Below, piece after piece: positions 51,100 through 59,476 of a DNA stretch of 64,000 nucleotides. The notes under the pieces were generated by a model. The model did no database searches, was not told the origin of the DNA, and was given only the letters and a program-made list of their open reading frames with translations. A program made the position numbers and the translations under genes. Position 1 is the first letter of the stretch. Each line of letters opens with the position of its first letter. Origin of the DNA: JAHCIE01 sp034431435 (GTDB taxonomy: Bacteria > Chloroflexota > Anaerolineae > Epilineales > JAHCIE01); NCBI GenBank assembly GCA_034431435.1, contig DAOUDG010000059.1, positions 1 to 64,000 on the forward strand, read 5' to 3'.

Positions 51100-52905
51100 A
51101 TGTCAGAGCAAGTTGTGCAACAGGAACTGGCGGAGATGTCGCCGGCCGAGCGGCTGTACCGCATGCGGCACTCGGCGGCGCACGTGATGGCCCAGGCCGT
51201 GGTGGACTTCTTCCCGGAGGCGAAGCTCGGCATCGGCCCGCCCATCGAGAACGGCTTCTACTACGACTTCGACCTGCCGCGCCCCTTGACGCCCGACGAC
51301 CTGGCGCGAATCGAGGCCCGCATGCGGGAACTCATCGCCGAGGGCTACCCCTTCGTGTACCGCCAGGTCAGCCCCGACGAGGCGCGCGTCCTGTTCAAGG
51401 ACCAGCCGTACAAGCTGGAACTGGTCCGCGACCTGCTCAAGGGCAGCGTGGACGAGAACGGCGAGCCGCTACAGGGCGGCGAGGTGGTGCTGTCCACCTA
51501 CACGGACGGCGACTTCGAGGACCTGTGCCGTGGGCCGCACGTGCCGAGCACGAGCGACATCAACCCCGGCGGGCTGAAGCTCATGTCGGTGGCCGGGGCG
51601 TACTGGCGGGGGAACTCCGAAAACCCGATGCTCCAACGCATCTACGGGACGCTGTGGCCGAGCAAGGAAGAACTCGACCAGTACCTGTGGCGGTTGGAGG
51701 AGGCGCGGCGGCGCGATCACAAGAAGTTGGGGCGCGAGCTGGACCTGTTCTCCTTCCACGACGTTGCGCCCGGCGCGCCCTTCTGGCACCCCAAGGGCAT
51801 GGTCGTCTACCGCGAGCTAGAGAAGGTATGGCGCGAGATCCACGACGACGGCGGCTACGACGAAATCAGCACGCCTATCATGGTCAACAAGCGGCTGTGG
51901 GAGACATCGGGCCACTGGGAGCACTACAGCGACAACATGTTCAAGCTCGAAGTTGAGGAGCAGACGTTCTCGCTGAAGCCCATGAACTGCCCGGAGGCGT
52001 GCATCCTGTTTAAGACGGACGTGCGTTCCTACCGTGACCTGCCGCTCCGCCTCAACGAGATCGGGCGGCTACACCGCAATGAGCTGAGCGGCGCGCTCAA
52101 CGGCCTGTTCCGCGTGCGCCAGATCACGATGGACGACGCGCACATCTACTGCATGCCGAGCCAGATCCAGGACGAGATCAGCGGCGTGTTGGCGCTGGTG
52201 CGCGAGTTCTACGACTGGTTTGGCATCACGCCCAAGTTCTACCTGAGCACGCGGCCGGAGGACCGCCTGGGGTCGGATGAGCAGTGGGACCAGGCCGAGG
52301 CGGCGCTGGCCGACGCGCTGGCCGCGAACCACCTGGAGTACGTGCTGAATCCCGGTGACGGCGCGTTCTACGGGCCGAAGATCGACATCAAGTTCGACGA
52401 CGCCCTGGGGCGCGAGTGGCAGATTGCCACGATTCAACTGGACTACCAGATGCCGGAGCGCTTCGAGTTGGAGTACATCGACGCCAACAACACGCCGCAG
52501 CGACCGGTCATGATTCACCGCGCCATCTTCGGCTCGTTCGAGCGTTTCATCGGCGTCATCATCGAGCACTTCGCGGGGGCCTTCCCGCTGTGGTTGGCGC
52601 CGGTGCAGGCGGTGGTCATCCCCATCGCCGACCGCCACCAGGCATACGCGACCCAGGTGGTAGAGCAATTGCGAGCAGCCGGGTTGCGGGCCGAGGCCGA
52701 CTTGCGCTCCGAGCGCATGAACGCCAAGATTCGCGACGCTCAGCTGCAGAAAGCGCCCTACATGCTCGTCGTCGGCGACCGCGAGGCCGAGGCGGCAGCG
52801 GTCTCAGTGCGCACGCGCAACAATGAGGATCGCGGGGCCGTAGCGCTGGCGGACTTCATCGCCCGCGCGGTGGCGCTGGTGAAGGACAAGTCACTGGAAC
52901 TGTAG
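51100..52905 (+). CDS. thrS: Threonyl-tRNA synthetase, lacking the TGS domain
   Basis: This 601-residue class II synthetase lacks the N-terminal TGS domain of the E. coli enzyme (642 aa) and starts almost at the editing domain. The editing motif HSAAH is at residues 24-28, and the editing cysteine lies in DLCRGPH (about 145). The catalytic core has the zinc cysteine in KPMNCPEA and motif 2 as IGRLHRNELSGALNGLFRVR, then DDAHIYC. Motif 3 lies in MIHRAIFGSFERF, and the anticodon domain follows (about 500-601). AGGAG precedes the ATG at 51100. The T-box upstream controls it; the GxxExxY unit lies between. Confidence 0.96.
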   Translation: MSEQVVQQELAEMSPAERLYRMRHSAAHVMAQAVVDFFPEAKLGIGPPIENGFYYDFDLPRPLTPDDLARIEARMRELIAEGYPFVYRQVSPDEARVLFKDQPYKLELVRDLLKGSVDENGEPLQGGEVVLSTYTDGDFEDLCRGPHVPSTSDINPGGLKLMSVAGAYWRGNSENPMLQRIYGTLWPSKEELDQYLWRLEEARRRDHKKLGRELDLFSFHDVAPGAPFWHPKGMVVYRELEKVWREIHDDGGYDEISTPIMVNKRLWETSGHWEHYSDNMFKLEVEEQTFSLKPMNCPEACILFKTDVRSYRDLPLRLNEIGRLHRNELSGALNGLFRVRQITMDDAHIYCMPSQIQDEISGVLALVREFYDWFGITPKFYLSTRPEDRLGSDEQWDQAEAALADALAANHLEYVLNPGDGAFYGPKIDIKFDDALGREWQIATIQLDYQMPERFELEYIDANNTPQRPVMIHRAIFGSFERFIGVIIEHFAGAFPLWLAPVQAVVIPIADRHQAYATQVVEQLRAAGLRAEADLRSERMNAKIRDAQLQKAPYMLVVGDREAEAAAVSVRTRNNEDRGAVALADFIARAVALVKDKSLEL

Positions 52906-52921
52906 CGATCGCCGTGGCAAG

Positions 52922-52959
52922 CGCCCAGGGTGCGGAGAACCCTGCCTGCACCCTGGGTG
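52922..52959. terminator. Hairpin between thrS and the dockerin protein gene
   Basis: CCCAGGGTGC (52924-52933) pairs perfectly with GCACCCTGGG (52948-52957) across a 14-base loop. No T-run follows on either strand. It lies between convergent genes and could serve both. Confidence 0.5.
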
Positions 52960-53013
52960 TGGCGCCGACGGTCATGGGGCAGTTGCTCCGCCAGTCGCGA
53001 CCCCACAGTCCCC

Positions 53014-54339
53014 TTACGGGCAGCGTTCCCCCACCCGTCGCGACAACAGCATCACGTCCACGACGTCTACCCGGCCGTCGCCGTTCAGGTTGTAACGCTG
53101 TTCGGCGGGTGTCGTCGGCGATGCTCCCCAGTGCGCGGCCAGCAGGTTGACGTCGCCGCTGTCGATGCCGCCGTTCCCGTTGTAGTCGCCGGCCAGGGTA
53201 CAGCGTGGCGTGGCCGTGGGGGTGGGCGTGGCCGTGGCGGTAGCCGTGGGCGTCGGGGTGCGGGTGGGCGTTGGGGTGCGGGTCGGCGTCGGTGTGCGCG
53301 TGGGCGTAGCGGCGGGCGGGCGGGTCGCCGTCGCCGTCGCGCCCAGGGCAGCCTGGGCAGAGTCGGGATCGACCTTCAGGCGGTCCTGGTCCACCGCCTC
53401 GAAGTTACTGCCCAGCACTCGCCCCAGGCTGTGTAGATCGTCGTTGTCCCAGCCGGGGTCGGGTGCGCCGCTGATGTACCAGTCGCTGCCATTATCGGCG
53501 ACGATCATGCCGTACAGTTGCAGCGTGCGCAGGATGACGCGGGTCTGGGGCGGGTAGGTCGAGATGTCGAAGCTGGCCTTGAGGCGAAAGCGCGCGCCCA
53601 TCGGTGGTACGTTGGCGTCGGTGATGTCCGAGGCGAAGTGGCGCGCGGGCCAGACATAGGCGCGCTGGGTGTCCTCGATGGTGAAGCGCAGGGCGTGGGG
53701 GATGTAGCCCAGGCCGCCCGGCGCCAGGGCCGCCTGCACCTCGTCGAGACGCGCCAGCCCCGCCAGGATGGGCAGCCCGGCGGCGTCGGCGCTGGTCCAG
53801 CCAGCCGGTCGCAGAGAGTTGGCTGTCAAAGCGAAGATGGCCCCTGATCCCGCCTTCCACGTGCCGTTGGCCTGGGGATACGCGGCGTATAGCTCATACA
53901 GGGTACAGGTGTCGGTATCCACGACCAGGATGTGGCGGTCGCCGCTGCTGTTCGGCCCGCCCTCGATGGGCGCGCCGGCCGGGATGTAGTAGGGGCCGGG
54001 GTCGCTCTCGCTGGCGTAGGTGAAGGTGATGCCAGGCACTGGCGTCGATTGGGACGAGCGTACTGTAGTATAGGGGATGCCGATAGGTCCGCCCGCCCAC
54101 AGACCGCTGCCGAAGTCGGGATGCAGCCCAGTGGACGGGCCGATGCTGCTCACCCAGGCCGCCGAGCGCGGGTGAAGGGGCAGGCTGTCGACGCGGGCAT
54201 TCCATATGTTGTCGGCGGGGAAGATGGCGCAGCCGTCGATGGGGGCGGCGGGGGCAGTAGCGGCCGAGGGTGTGGCCCACCACAAGGCGAGGGTGAGCAG
54301 CGCGGCCAGGCCGAGCAGGGTGTAGGGGACGAGTCGCAT
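53014..54339 (-). CDS. Secreted protein with C-terminal dockerin domain
   Basis: This 441-residue protein has a signal peptide (1 to about 30). A globular domain of about 300 residues has no family I recognise (NIWNARVDSLPLHP near 45; DNGSDWYISGAPDPGWDNDDL near 285). A Thr/Pro/Arg linker made of TPTRTP repeats (about 345-378) follows, then a type I dockerin pair (GDYNGNGGIDSGDVNLLAAHWG and LNGDGRVDVVDVMLLSRRVG, calcium-loop DxNxDGxxD-like). Dockerins bind cohesins in cellulosomes, but single ones occur widely in Chloroflexota surface proteins. No cohesin is in the window. GGAGG precedes the ATG. Confidence 0.85.
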   Translation of the reverse strand: MRLVPYTLLGLAALLTLALWWATPSAATAPAAPIDGCAIFPADNIWNARVDSLPLHPRSAAWVSSIGPSTGLHPDFGSGLWAGGPIGIPYTTVRSSQSTPVPGITFTYASESDPGPYYIPAGAPIEGGPNSSGDRHILVVDTDTCTLYELYAAYPQANGTWKAGSGAIFALTANSLRPAGWTSADAAGLPILAGLARLDEVQAALAPGGLGYIPHALRFTIEDTQRAYVWPARHFASDITDANVPPMGARFRLKASFDISTYPPQTRVILRTLQLYGMIVADNGSDWYISGAPDPGWDNDDLHSLGRVLGSNFEAVDQDRLKVDPDSAQAALGATATATRPPAATPTRTPTPTRTPTPTRTPTPTATATATPTPTATPRCTLAGDYNGNGGIDSGDVNLLAAHWGASPTTPAEQRYNLNGDGRVDVVDVMLLSRRVGERCP

Positions 54340-54439
54340 GCGCGCCTCCAGAGTGGAGTCGCCGGCCTCCCCCGCCCGGCGCGCCTAGATTGTACAGCGG
54401 ATGGCGCGAGCCGCCAACTTTGCGACCCGCGCCGCGCTG

Positions 54440-55663
54440 CTAGGTGCGGTAGTCGGCGTTGATGCGCACGTAATCGTAGGACAGGTCGCAGGTCCAGACC
54501 TCGGCCTCGGCGTTGCCCTGGCCGAGGTCAATCCGGATGAACACCTCTGGCTTGGTCAGCGTGGCGTGGGCGTCAGCTTCCTGGTAGTCGGTGGGCGCGC
54601 CGTTGCGCACCAGTTGCACCTCGTCGAACCACAGGGCCAGCCGCGCCGGATCGACATCCGCGCCGCTATAGCCGACGGCGCACAGCACGCGCCCCCAGTT
54701 GGCGTCCTCGCCGTGGAGGGCCGTCTTCACCAGGCTAGAGTTGCCCACCGCCAGCCCCACCTGCCGCGCCGTTTCCCACGCGGACGCGCCCGTCACCCGA
54801 ATCGTCACGAACTTGGTCGCGCCCTCGCCGTCGCGGGCAATCATGCGCGCCAGAGCCGCGCTCACCTGGCGCAGGCCGTCGAGGAACTCGGTGTAGCCCG
54901 GCGAGGCGGGGCCGTCGATGACCGGGTTCCCGGCGTGGCCGTTGGCGAGGACGAGCAAGGTGTCGTTGGTGCTCATGTCGCCATCCACGGTCACGCAGTT
55001 GAAGGAGCGACCGGCGGCGTCTTCGAGGGCGGCGTGCAGGGCGGTGGGGCGGATCGCGACGTCGGTAATGATGACCGACAACATCGTCGCCATATGGGGC
55101 GCGATCATGCCCGCGCCCTTGGCGACGCCGGCGATTGTCACGGTGCGCCCGGCGACCGTCACGCGGGCGGCGGCCTCTTTCGGAAATGTGTCGGTGGTCA
55201 TGATGGCGCGGGCGACGCGATGCCCCGCATCAGCGCCGCCGTCCAGCGCGTTTGCAGCGGTTATCACGCCGGGCAGCAGGCGCTCCAGGGGCAGCATCTG
55301 GCCGATGACGCCGGTCGACATGACCAGGACGCTGTCGGCATCGACGCCCAGAGCGTCCGCGGCGACCTCGGCCGTGGCGCGGGCGTCGGCCAGACCCTGC
55401 GCGCCGGTCACGGCGTTGGCGTTGCCGCTGTTGACGACGACGGCGCGGATGCCCGCCGCGTTGCGGGCGAGCAGCGCCTGGTCGTAGCTGACGGGCGCGG
55501 CCTGGACACGGTTGGTGGTGAAGACGCCCGCCGCGACGGCCGGTATGTCGGAGGCAATTACAGCTACGTCCAGCTTCTCCGGCGGGCTGCTGGCCTTGAT
55601 GCGGGCGTGGACGGCGGCGGCGCGGAAACCGGGAACCAGGGTCAGGGAGGGGGTGTCGAGCAT
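54440..55663 (-). CDS. argJ: Bifunctional ornithine acetyltransferase / N-acetylglutamate synthase
   Basis: This 407-residue Ntn-type enzyme recycles the acetyl group from N-acetylornithine to glutamate in arginine synthesis. It is self-cleaved before the threonine in KGAGMIAPHMATML (about residues 178-191). Other family marks are TTNRVQAAPV (about 48-57), VVNSGNANAVTG (about 74-85) and the C-terminal EDANWGRVLCAVGYSGA. It starts with GGAG 8 bases ahead of the ATG. It is the last gene of the hom-argG-argJ run. Whether it is mono- or bifunctional cannot be read from sequence. Confidence 0.95.
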   Translation of the reverse strand: MLDTPSLTLVPGFRAAAVHARIKASSPPEKLDVAVIASDIPAVAAGVFTTNRVQAAPVSYDQALLARNAAGIRAVVVNSGNANAVTGAQGLADARATAEVAADALGVDADSVLVMSTGVIGQMLPLERLLPGVITAANALDGGADAGHRVARAIMTTDTFPKEAAARVTVAGRTVTIAGVAKGAGMIAPHMATMLSVIITDVAIRPTALHAALEDAAGRSFNCVTVDGDMSTNDTLLVLANGHAGNPVIDGPASPGYTEFLDGLRQVSAALARMIARDGEGATKFVTIRVTGASAWETARQVGLAVGNSSLVKTALHGEDANWGRVLCAVGYSGADVDPARLALWFDEVQLVRNGAPTDYQEADAHATLTKPEVFIRIDLGQGNAEAEVWTCDLSYDYVRINADYRT

Positions 55664-55677
55664 GGCGTTTCTCCGCA

Positions 55678-57156
55678 TCAGGCGGCTACATAGAGCGATG
55701 TCAATCTGTCGCCCGCTTCGACATGTACCGGCGATCCGTCGTGCAGGGCGGCGTCGAGGAGGTCGCCGAGGATGACGGCCACGTCGGTGGTACGGTCGGC
55801 GGCGGTCAGACCCATGGCGGCATTCAGCGCATTGTTGTCCAGTTCGGCGTCGGTCGCGGCAACCTTGTAGCGCCGGGCCGGATCGAGGGGCGCGCCGCCG
55901 ACGTGGATGGCGGTGACGCGCTGGCCGGGCGGGGCGGCCGGGTCGATGCGGGCCGTCAGGCCGGATACCTGCAAAATACCGAGGGGACGGCCGCGGAAGG
56001 GCTTCGGACGGGCGGTGTAGAAGGCAGGGTCCAGGGTGTGGTCGAGGATAGCCTGCAACTGTGCGCCGCTGAGCCAGGCCCACATCGGATTCGCGCCGGT
56101 TGGACAGGCTTCGAGGCGCATGCGGCGGGTGATGGGGCCGGCCGGTAACTCGCGGCGCAGCAGGCCGCTGAAGATCAGGCCCACGTCGGCCCGCCAGTAG
56201 GCGCGCAGCAGGTCGGCCACCCAGTCGCCCATGCCGCACTCGCGGTCGTCGGCCAGGTCGAGCGACTGCGCCAGCGCGCCGATGGGCTGGTCGAGCCAGG
56301 CGGCCGTGTCCTGACGAATGGCCTCAATGGCGGCGGCGATGTCAGGGGCGGCCGGCGTAGCGTCGGTGACGGGGATGAGGCGGCCAGCGTGCGCCAGGAC
56401 GCGCCCCGTCGCCGGGTCGAGGTCCAGGTCGAGGCGACCGAGGAAACGCCCGTAGTGGCCCGCCTGGGCGATGACCGTGCCATTGACGACGGTCGGCGTC
56501 GCCAGCGTGGTGTGGCTGTGGCCGCCGATGATGGCTGCCAGGCCGGGCGTCTGTTCGGCCAGCTGGAGGTCGCCGTGATACGGTGGGTCGCCGTAGCCCA
56601 GATGCGACAGGAGCAGGACCGCCTCCGCACCGGCCTCGCGCAGGCGGTCGATTTGCATCGCAATCTCGGCCGCCGGGTCGGTGACGCCAAGCCCAAACAG
56701 GCGATAGAGGCCATTCCACGGCGGACCGGCGTAATCGGCTGTCGCGCCGGTCATGCCGAGCTTGAAGCCGCCGAGGTCGAAGATGACGCGGTCGGTGACG
56801 CCTGTGACCAGGCGACCGTCGGGCCAGCGAACATTGGCGGCGAGGATGGGAAAGCCCGCCGCCTCGGCCTCGGCGGCCAACGCGGCGGGGCCATAGCGGG
56901 CCAGGACGGCATTGCCCACCACAGCCAGGTCGTAGCCCACCGCGCGCAACATGCGCATGACGGCCGCGCCGTGAGTCGCCGCGCTCTCCAACAGCGTCTC
57001 GTCCTCACTGTCGCCGCCGTCGACCAGCAGCACGCAGCGACCCTCGGCCTCGGCCCTGGCCCGCTCGACGCGGGCCAGGGTAGCGATGCGCGGCAGGGCG
57101 TCGACCCGGCCGTGGAGGTCGTTGGTGTGCAGGATGGTCAGGCGGAAGGGGGGCAC
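55678..57156 (-). CDS. 5'-nucleotidase/UshA-like metallophosphoesterase lacking the GNH motif
   Basis: This 492-residue protein has the UshA two-domain build. The metallophosphoesterase domain has LHTNDLHGRVDALPRI (about 9-24), VDGGDSEDE (about 45-53) and GGHSHTT (about 217-223). The C-terminal 5'-nucleotidase domain has GDWVADLLRAYWRADVGLI (about 308-326) and DNNALNAAMG. Where the catalytic GNHE/D should be it reads VVGNAVLARYG, so the His is Ala and the next acid is Val. There is no signal peptide, unlike periplasmic UshA. Activity is therefore doubtful or altered. The start is GTG, abutting the argG stop. Confidence 0.82.
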   Translation of the reverse strand: MPPFRLTILHTNDLHGRVDALPRIATLARVERARAEAEGRCVLLVDGGDSEDETLLESAATHGAAVMRMLRAVGYDLAVVGNAVLARYGPAALAAEAEAAGFPILAANVRWPDGRLVTGVTDRVIFDLGGFKLGMTGATADYAGPPWNGLYRLFGLGVTDPAAEIAMQIDRLREAGAEAVLLLSHLGYGDPPYHGDLQLAEQTPGLAAIIGGHSHTTLATPTVVNGTVIAQAGHYGRFLGRLDLDLDPATGRVLAHAGRLIPVTDATPAAPDIAAAIEAIRQDTAAWLDQPIGALAQSLDLADDRECGMGDWVADLLRAYWRADVGLIFSGLLRRELPAGPITRRMRLEACPTGANPMWAWLSGAQLQAILDHTLDPAFYTARPKPFRGRPLGILQVSGLTARIDPAAPPGQRVTAIHVGGAPLDPARRYKVAATDAELDNNALNAAMGLTAADRTTDVAVILGDLLDAALHDGSPVHVEAGDRLTSLYVAA

Positions 57157-58431
57157 TCAATCCCGCTTGAACTTGCTATAGTCGGGGCGGGCGTACTTGG
57201 ACTCGCCCTTGCCCTCGATGTCCAGCATGGCCTGGACTTGCATCGGCAGGCCGAACAGGTTGATGAAGCCCTCGGCGTCGTGCTGGTCGTAGACATCCAT
57301 GCGACCGAAGGAGGCAAAGTCCTCGCGGTACAGGCTGTCGGGGGACTTGCGACCGGCAACGATGAGGTTGCCCTTGTACAGCTTGAAGCGCACCACGCCG
57401 TTGACGTGGCGAGCGGTGTGCCTGACGAAGGTGTCGAATGCCTCGCGTAGCGGCGTGAACCACTGCCCGTTGTAGACCAACTCGGCGTAGCGGTTGGCGA
57501 TGACATCCTTGTAGTGCAGGGTGTCGCGGTCGAGGACGAGGGACTCAAGCTCGCGATACGCGCTGGTCAGGATCGTCCCGCCCGGCGTCTCGTACACGCC
57601 GCGCGACTTCATGCCCACCAGGCGGTTCTCCACCAGGTCGATGCGGCCGATGCCGTGGGCCGCGCCGATGGCGTTGAGGCGGTACATCAGGTCAACGGGA
57701 CCGTAAGCCACGCCGTCGATCTTCTTGGGCATGCCTTCCTTCAACTCAAGCTCCAGATACTGCGGCTCGTCGGGGGCATTCTCCGGCGATACCGTCAGCT
57801 GGTACATGTCCTCTTCCGGCTCGTTCCACGGATTCTCCAGGATGCCGCCCTCGTGACTCAAGTGCCACAGGTTGCGGTCACGGGAGTAGATCTTGGTGGT
57901 CGTGGCCGAGACGGGGATGTTGCGCGCGGCGGCGTAGGCAATGGCGTCCTCGCGGGAGCGGATGTCCCACTCGCGCCAGGGCGAGACGATGGTCAGCTTG
58001 GGATTGAGGGCCTTGTAAGTCAGCTCGAAGCGCACTTGGTCGTTGCCCTTGCCGGTCGCGCCGTGGGAGACGGCGTCGGCGCCCTCTAGCTCGGCGATCT
58101 CCACCTGACGTCGGGCGATGAGAGGGCGGGCCATGCTCGTGCCGAGCAGATACTTGCGCTCGTAGATCGCGCCGGATTGGACGACGGGCATGATGAACTC
58201 GCTGACAAACTCATCGCGCAGGTCTTCCACGTAGCATTTGCTGGCGCCGGAGCGAATCGCCTTCGCCTCCAGGCCCTCTAGCTCCTCCTCCTGGCCGATA
58301 TTGGCGGCGAAGCAGATGACCTCGCACTCGTAGTTCTCGCGCAGCCACGGGACAATGATGGAGGTGTCGAGGCCGCCGCTGTAAGCCAGCACGACCTTGT
58401 TCACCTTCGGGCGACTACCATTCTTGGGCAT
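57157..58431 (-). CDS. argG: Argininosuccinate synthase
   Basis: This 424-residue enzyme joins citrulline and aspartate with ATP in arginine synthesis. The PP-loop is VVLAYSGGLDTSIIVPWL (about 13-30), and the citrulline/aspartate-binding region is DAVSHGATGKGNDQVRFE (about 118-135). The region VENRLVGMKSRGVYETPGG is also typical. The ATG at 58431 is preceded at the proper distance by GGAGG; that GGAGG itself overlaps an ATG at 58446, which is the less likely start. The abutting nucleotidase-like gene and argJ follow. Confidence 0.96.
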   Translation of the reverse strand: MPKNGSRPKVNKVVLAYSGGLDTSIIVPWLRENYECEVICFAANIGQEEELEGLEAKAIRSGASKCYVEDLRDEFVSEFIMPVVQSGAIYERKYLLGTSMARPLIARRQVEIAELEGADAVSHGATGKGNDQVRFELTYKALNPKLTIVSPWREWDIRSREDAIAYAAARNIPVSATTTKIYSRDRNLWHLSHEGGILENPWNEPEEDMYQLTVSPENAPDEPQYLELELKEGMPKKIDGVAYGPVDLMYRLNAIGAAHGIGRIDLVENRLVGMKSRGVYETPGGTILTSAYRELESLVLDRDTLHYKDVIANRYAELVYNGQWFTPLREAFDTFVRHTARHVNGVVRFKLYKGNLIVAGRKSPDSLYREDFASFGRMDVYDQHDAEGFINLFGLPMQVQAMLDIEGKGESKYARPDYSKFKRD

Positions 58432-58495
58432 GGGTGGTTCCTCCATTTGAGTGGGATGGGTTTCGGTATATCTTCGCGCGGACTAGCCGCGTCGT

Positions 58496-59473
58496 TCACC
58501 ACAGCGGCTCGGGCGTCCGCCGGTTGCGCTGACGCCCTGTGAGCCATAAATCGAGCCAGTTGTAGGCCGCCTTGCGCATCTCAGCCGGGAAGGCATGGCC
58601 GCCGGGAAAGGTGGTCAGAGCGAAACGATCGGGCTGGCCGTGGTCCGCGTAGGCGTGGGCGGCGGCCCGCCCAATGTGATGTACGCCGTCCAACGGAAAA
58701 ATCGGGTCGCTCTCGCCCTGGATGAGCAGGATGGCGCGCGGCGCGATGCCCGCCACGATGGTGTCCATGTCCGCCACCTTGAGCAGGCCGGGAACCCACA
58801 GCGCCATGTTGTGATTGATGCGGTCGCGAACGATGGCCGACAGCATCGACACACCGCACGATGACACCGCTGCCTGGATGCGGTCGTCGTACCACGCCAG
58901 CCACACCGCCTCCTGGCCGCCCAGCGAGTGGCCAATGCAGCCCAGGGCGTCGGGCCTGACATCCGGCTGCGCCGCCAGCACGTCCAGGGCGCGGCTCATG
59001 TCGGACAGATACCTGGCCTGGAGGGACGACCCCTCGGTCAGCAGCGCCTTGCCCAGCCACGTCTCGTACGCGCCATCAGCCAACGCGCCGGGTCGCTCGA
59101 CCCGCTCGTACTCCGGCGGGCGGCGTTCCTCGAAAGCGAGGTGGTCGGGACACAGGACAATGAAGCCGCGCCGCGCCAGGTCCAGACCGTACTGGACGTT
59201 CGTGTCGCCCGCCAGCCCGGCTGCCTCGGCCTTGCCGATGTAGAACTGGCCCGCGTGCTGATGCAGGGCCAGGACGCCGGGGCGCGGGCTGGCCGGTTCC
59301 AGGGGGCGCAGCAGCCAGGCGGCCACGCGCTCGCCCGCCGCCACATCGTAGGTGATGCGGCTGTAGCGGACGCCGTGACGCTCGAAGCCGCCCTCATCGG
59401 CCCAGTGTGGCGCGACCGGGGCGGGGAAATCGCCCAGACAGGCAAGGATGGCATCGCGCAGGGGTAGGGGCAT
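58496..59473 (-). CDS. Alpha/beta hydrolase (dienelactone-hydrolase/acetyl-esterase-like)
   Basis: This 325-residue hydrolase has a complete triad: Ser in GCIGHSLGGQEAV (about 180), Asp in QGESDPIFPLDG (about 255) and His in FPGGHAFPAEM (about 295). The N-terminal half has PGVLALHQHAGQFYIGK and LCPDHLAFEERRPP, typical of the abhydrolase_7/acetyl-xylan-esterase-like group. The substrate is unknown. It starts 3 bases after hom, with its AGGT site inside the hom end, so the two are coupled, although no metabolic link is obvious. Confidence 0.85.
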   Translation of the reverse strand: MPLPLRDAILACLGDFPAPVAPHWADEGGFERHGVRYSRITYDVAAGERVAAWLLRPLEPASPRPGVLALHQHAGQFYIGKAEAAGLAGDTNVQYGLDLARRGFIVLCPDHLAFEERRPPEYERVERPGALADGAYETWLGKALLTEGSSLQARYLSDMSRALDVLAAQPDVRPDALGCIGHSLGGQEAVWLAWYDDRIQAAVSSCGVSMLSAIVRDRINHNMALWVPGLLKVADMDTIVAGIAPRAILLIQGESDPIFPLDGVHHIGRAAAHAYADHGQPDRFALTTFPGGHAFPAEMRKAAYNWLDLWLTGRQRNRRTPEPLW

Positions 59474-59476
59474 GCA

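Noticed and set aside
53200..53320. CRISPR-like array in the GTGGGCGT-rich tract
   Set aside because: The repeats are contiguous 18-base units coding TPTRTP in frame, with no spacers.
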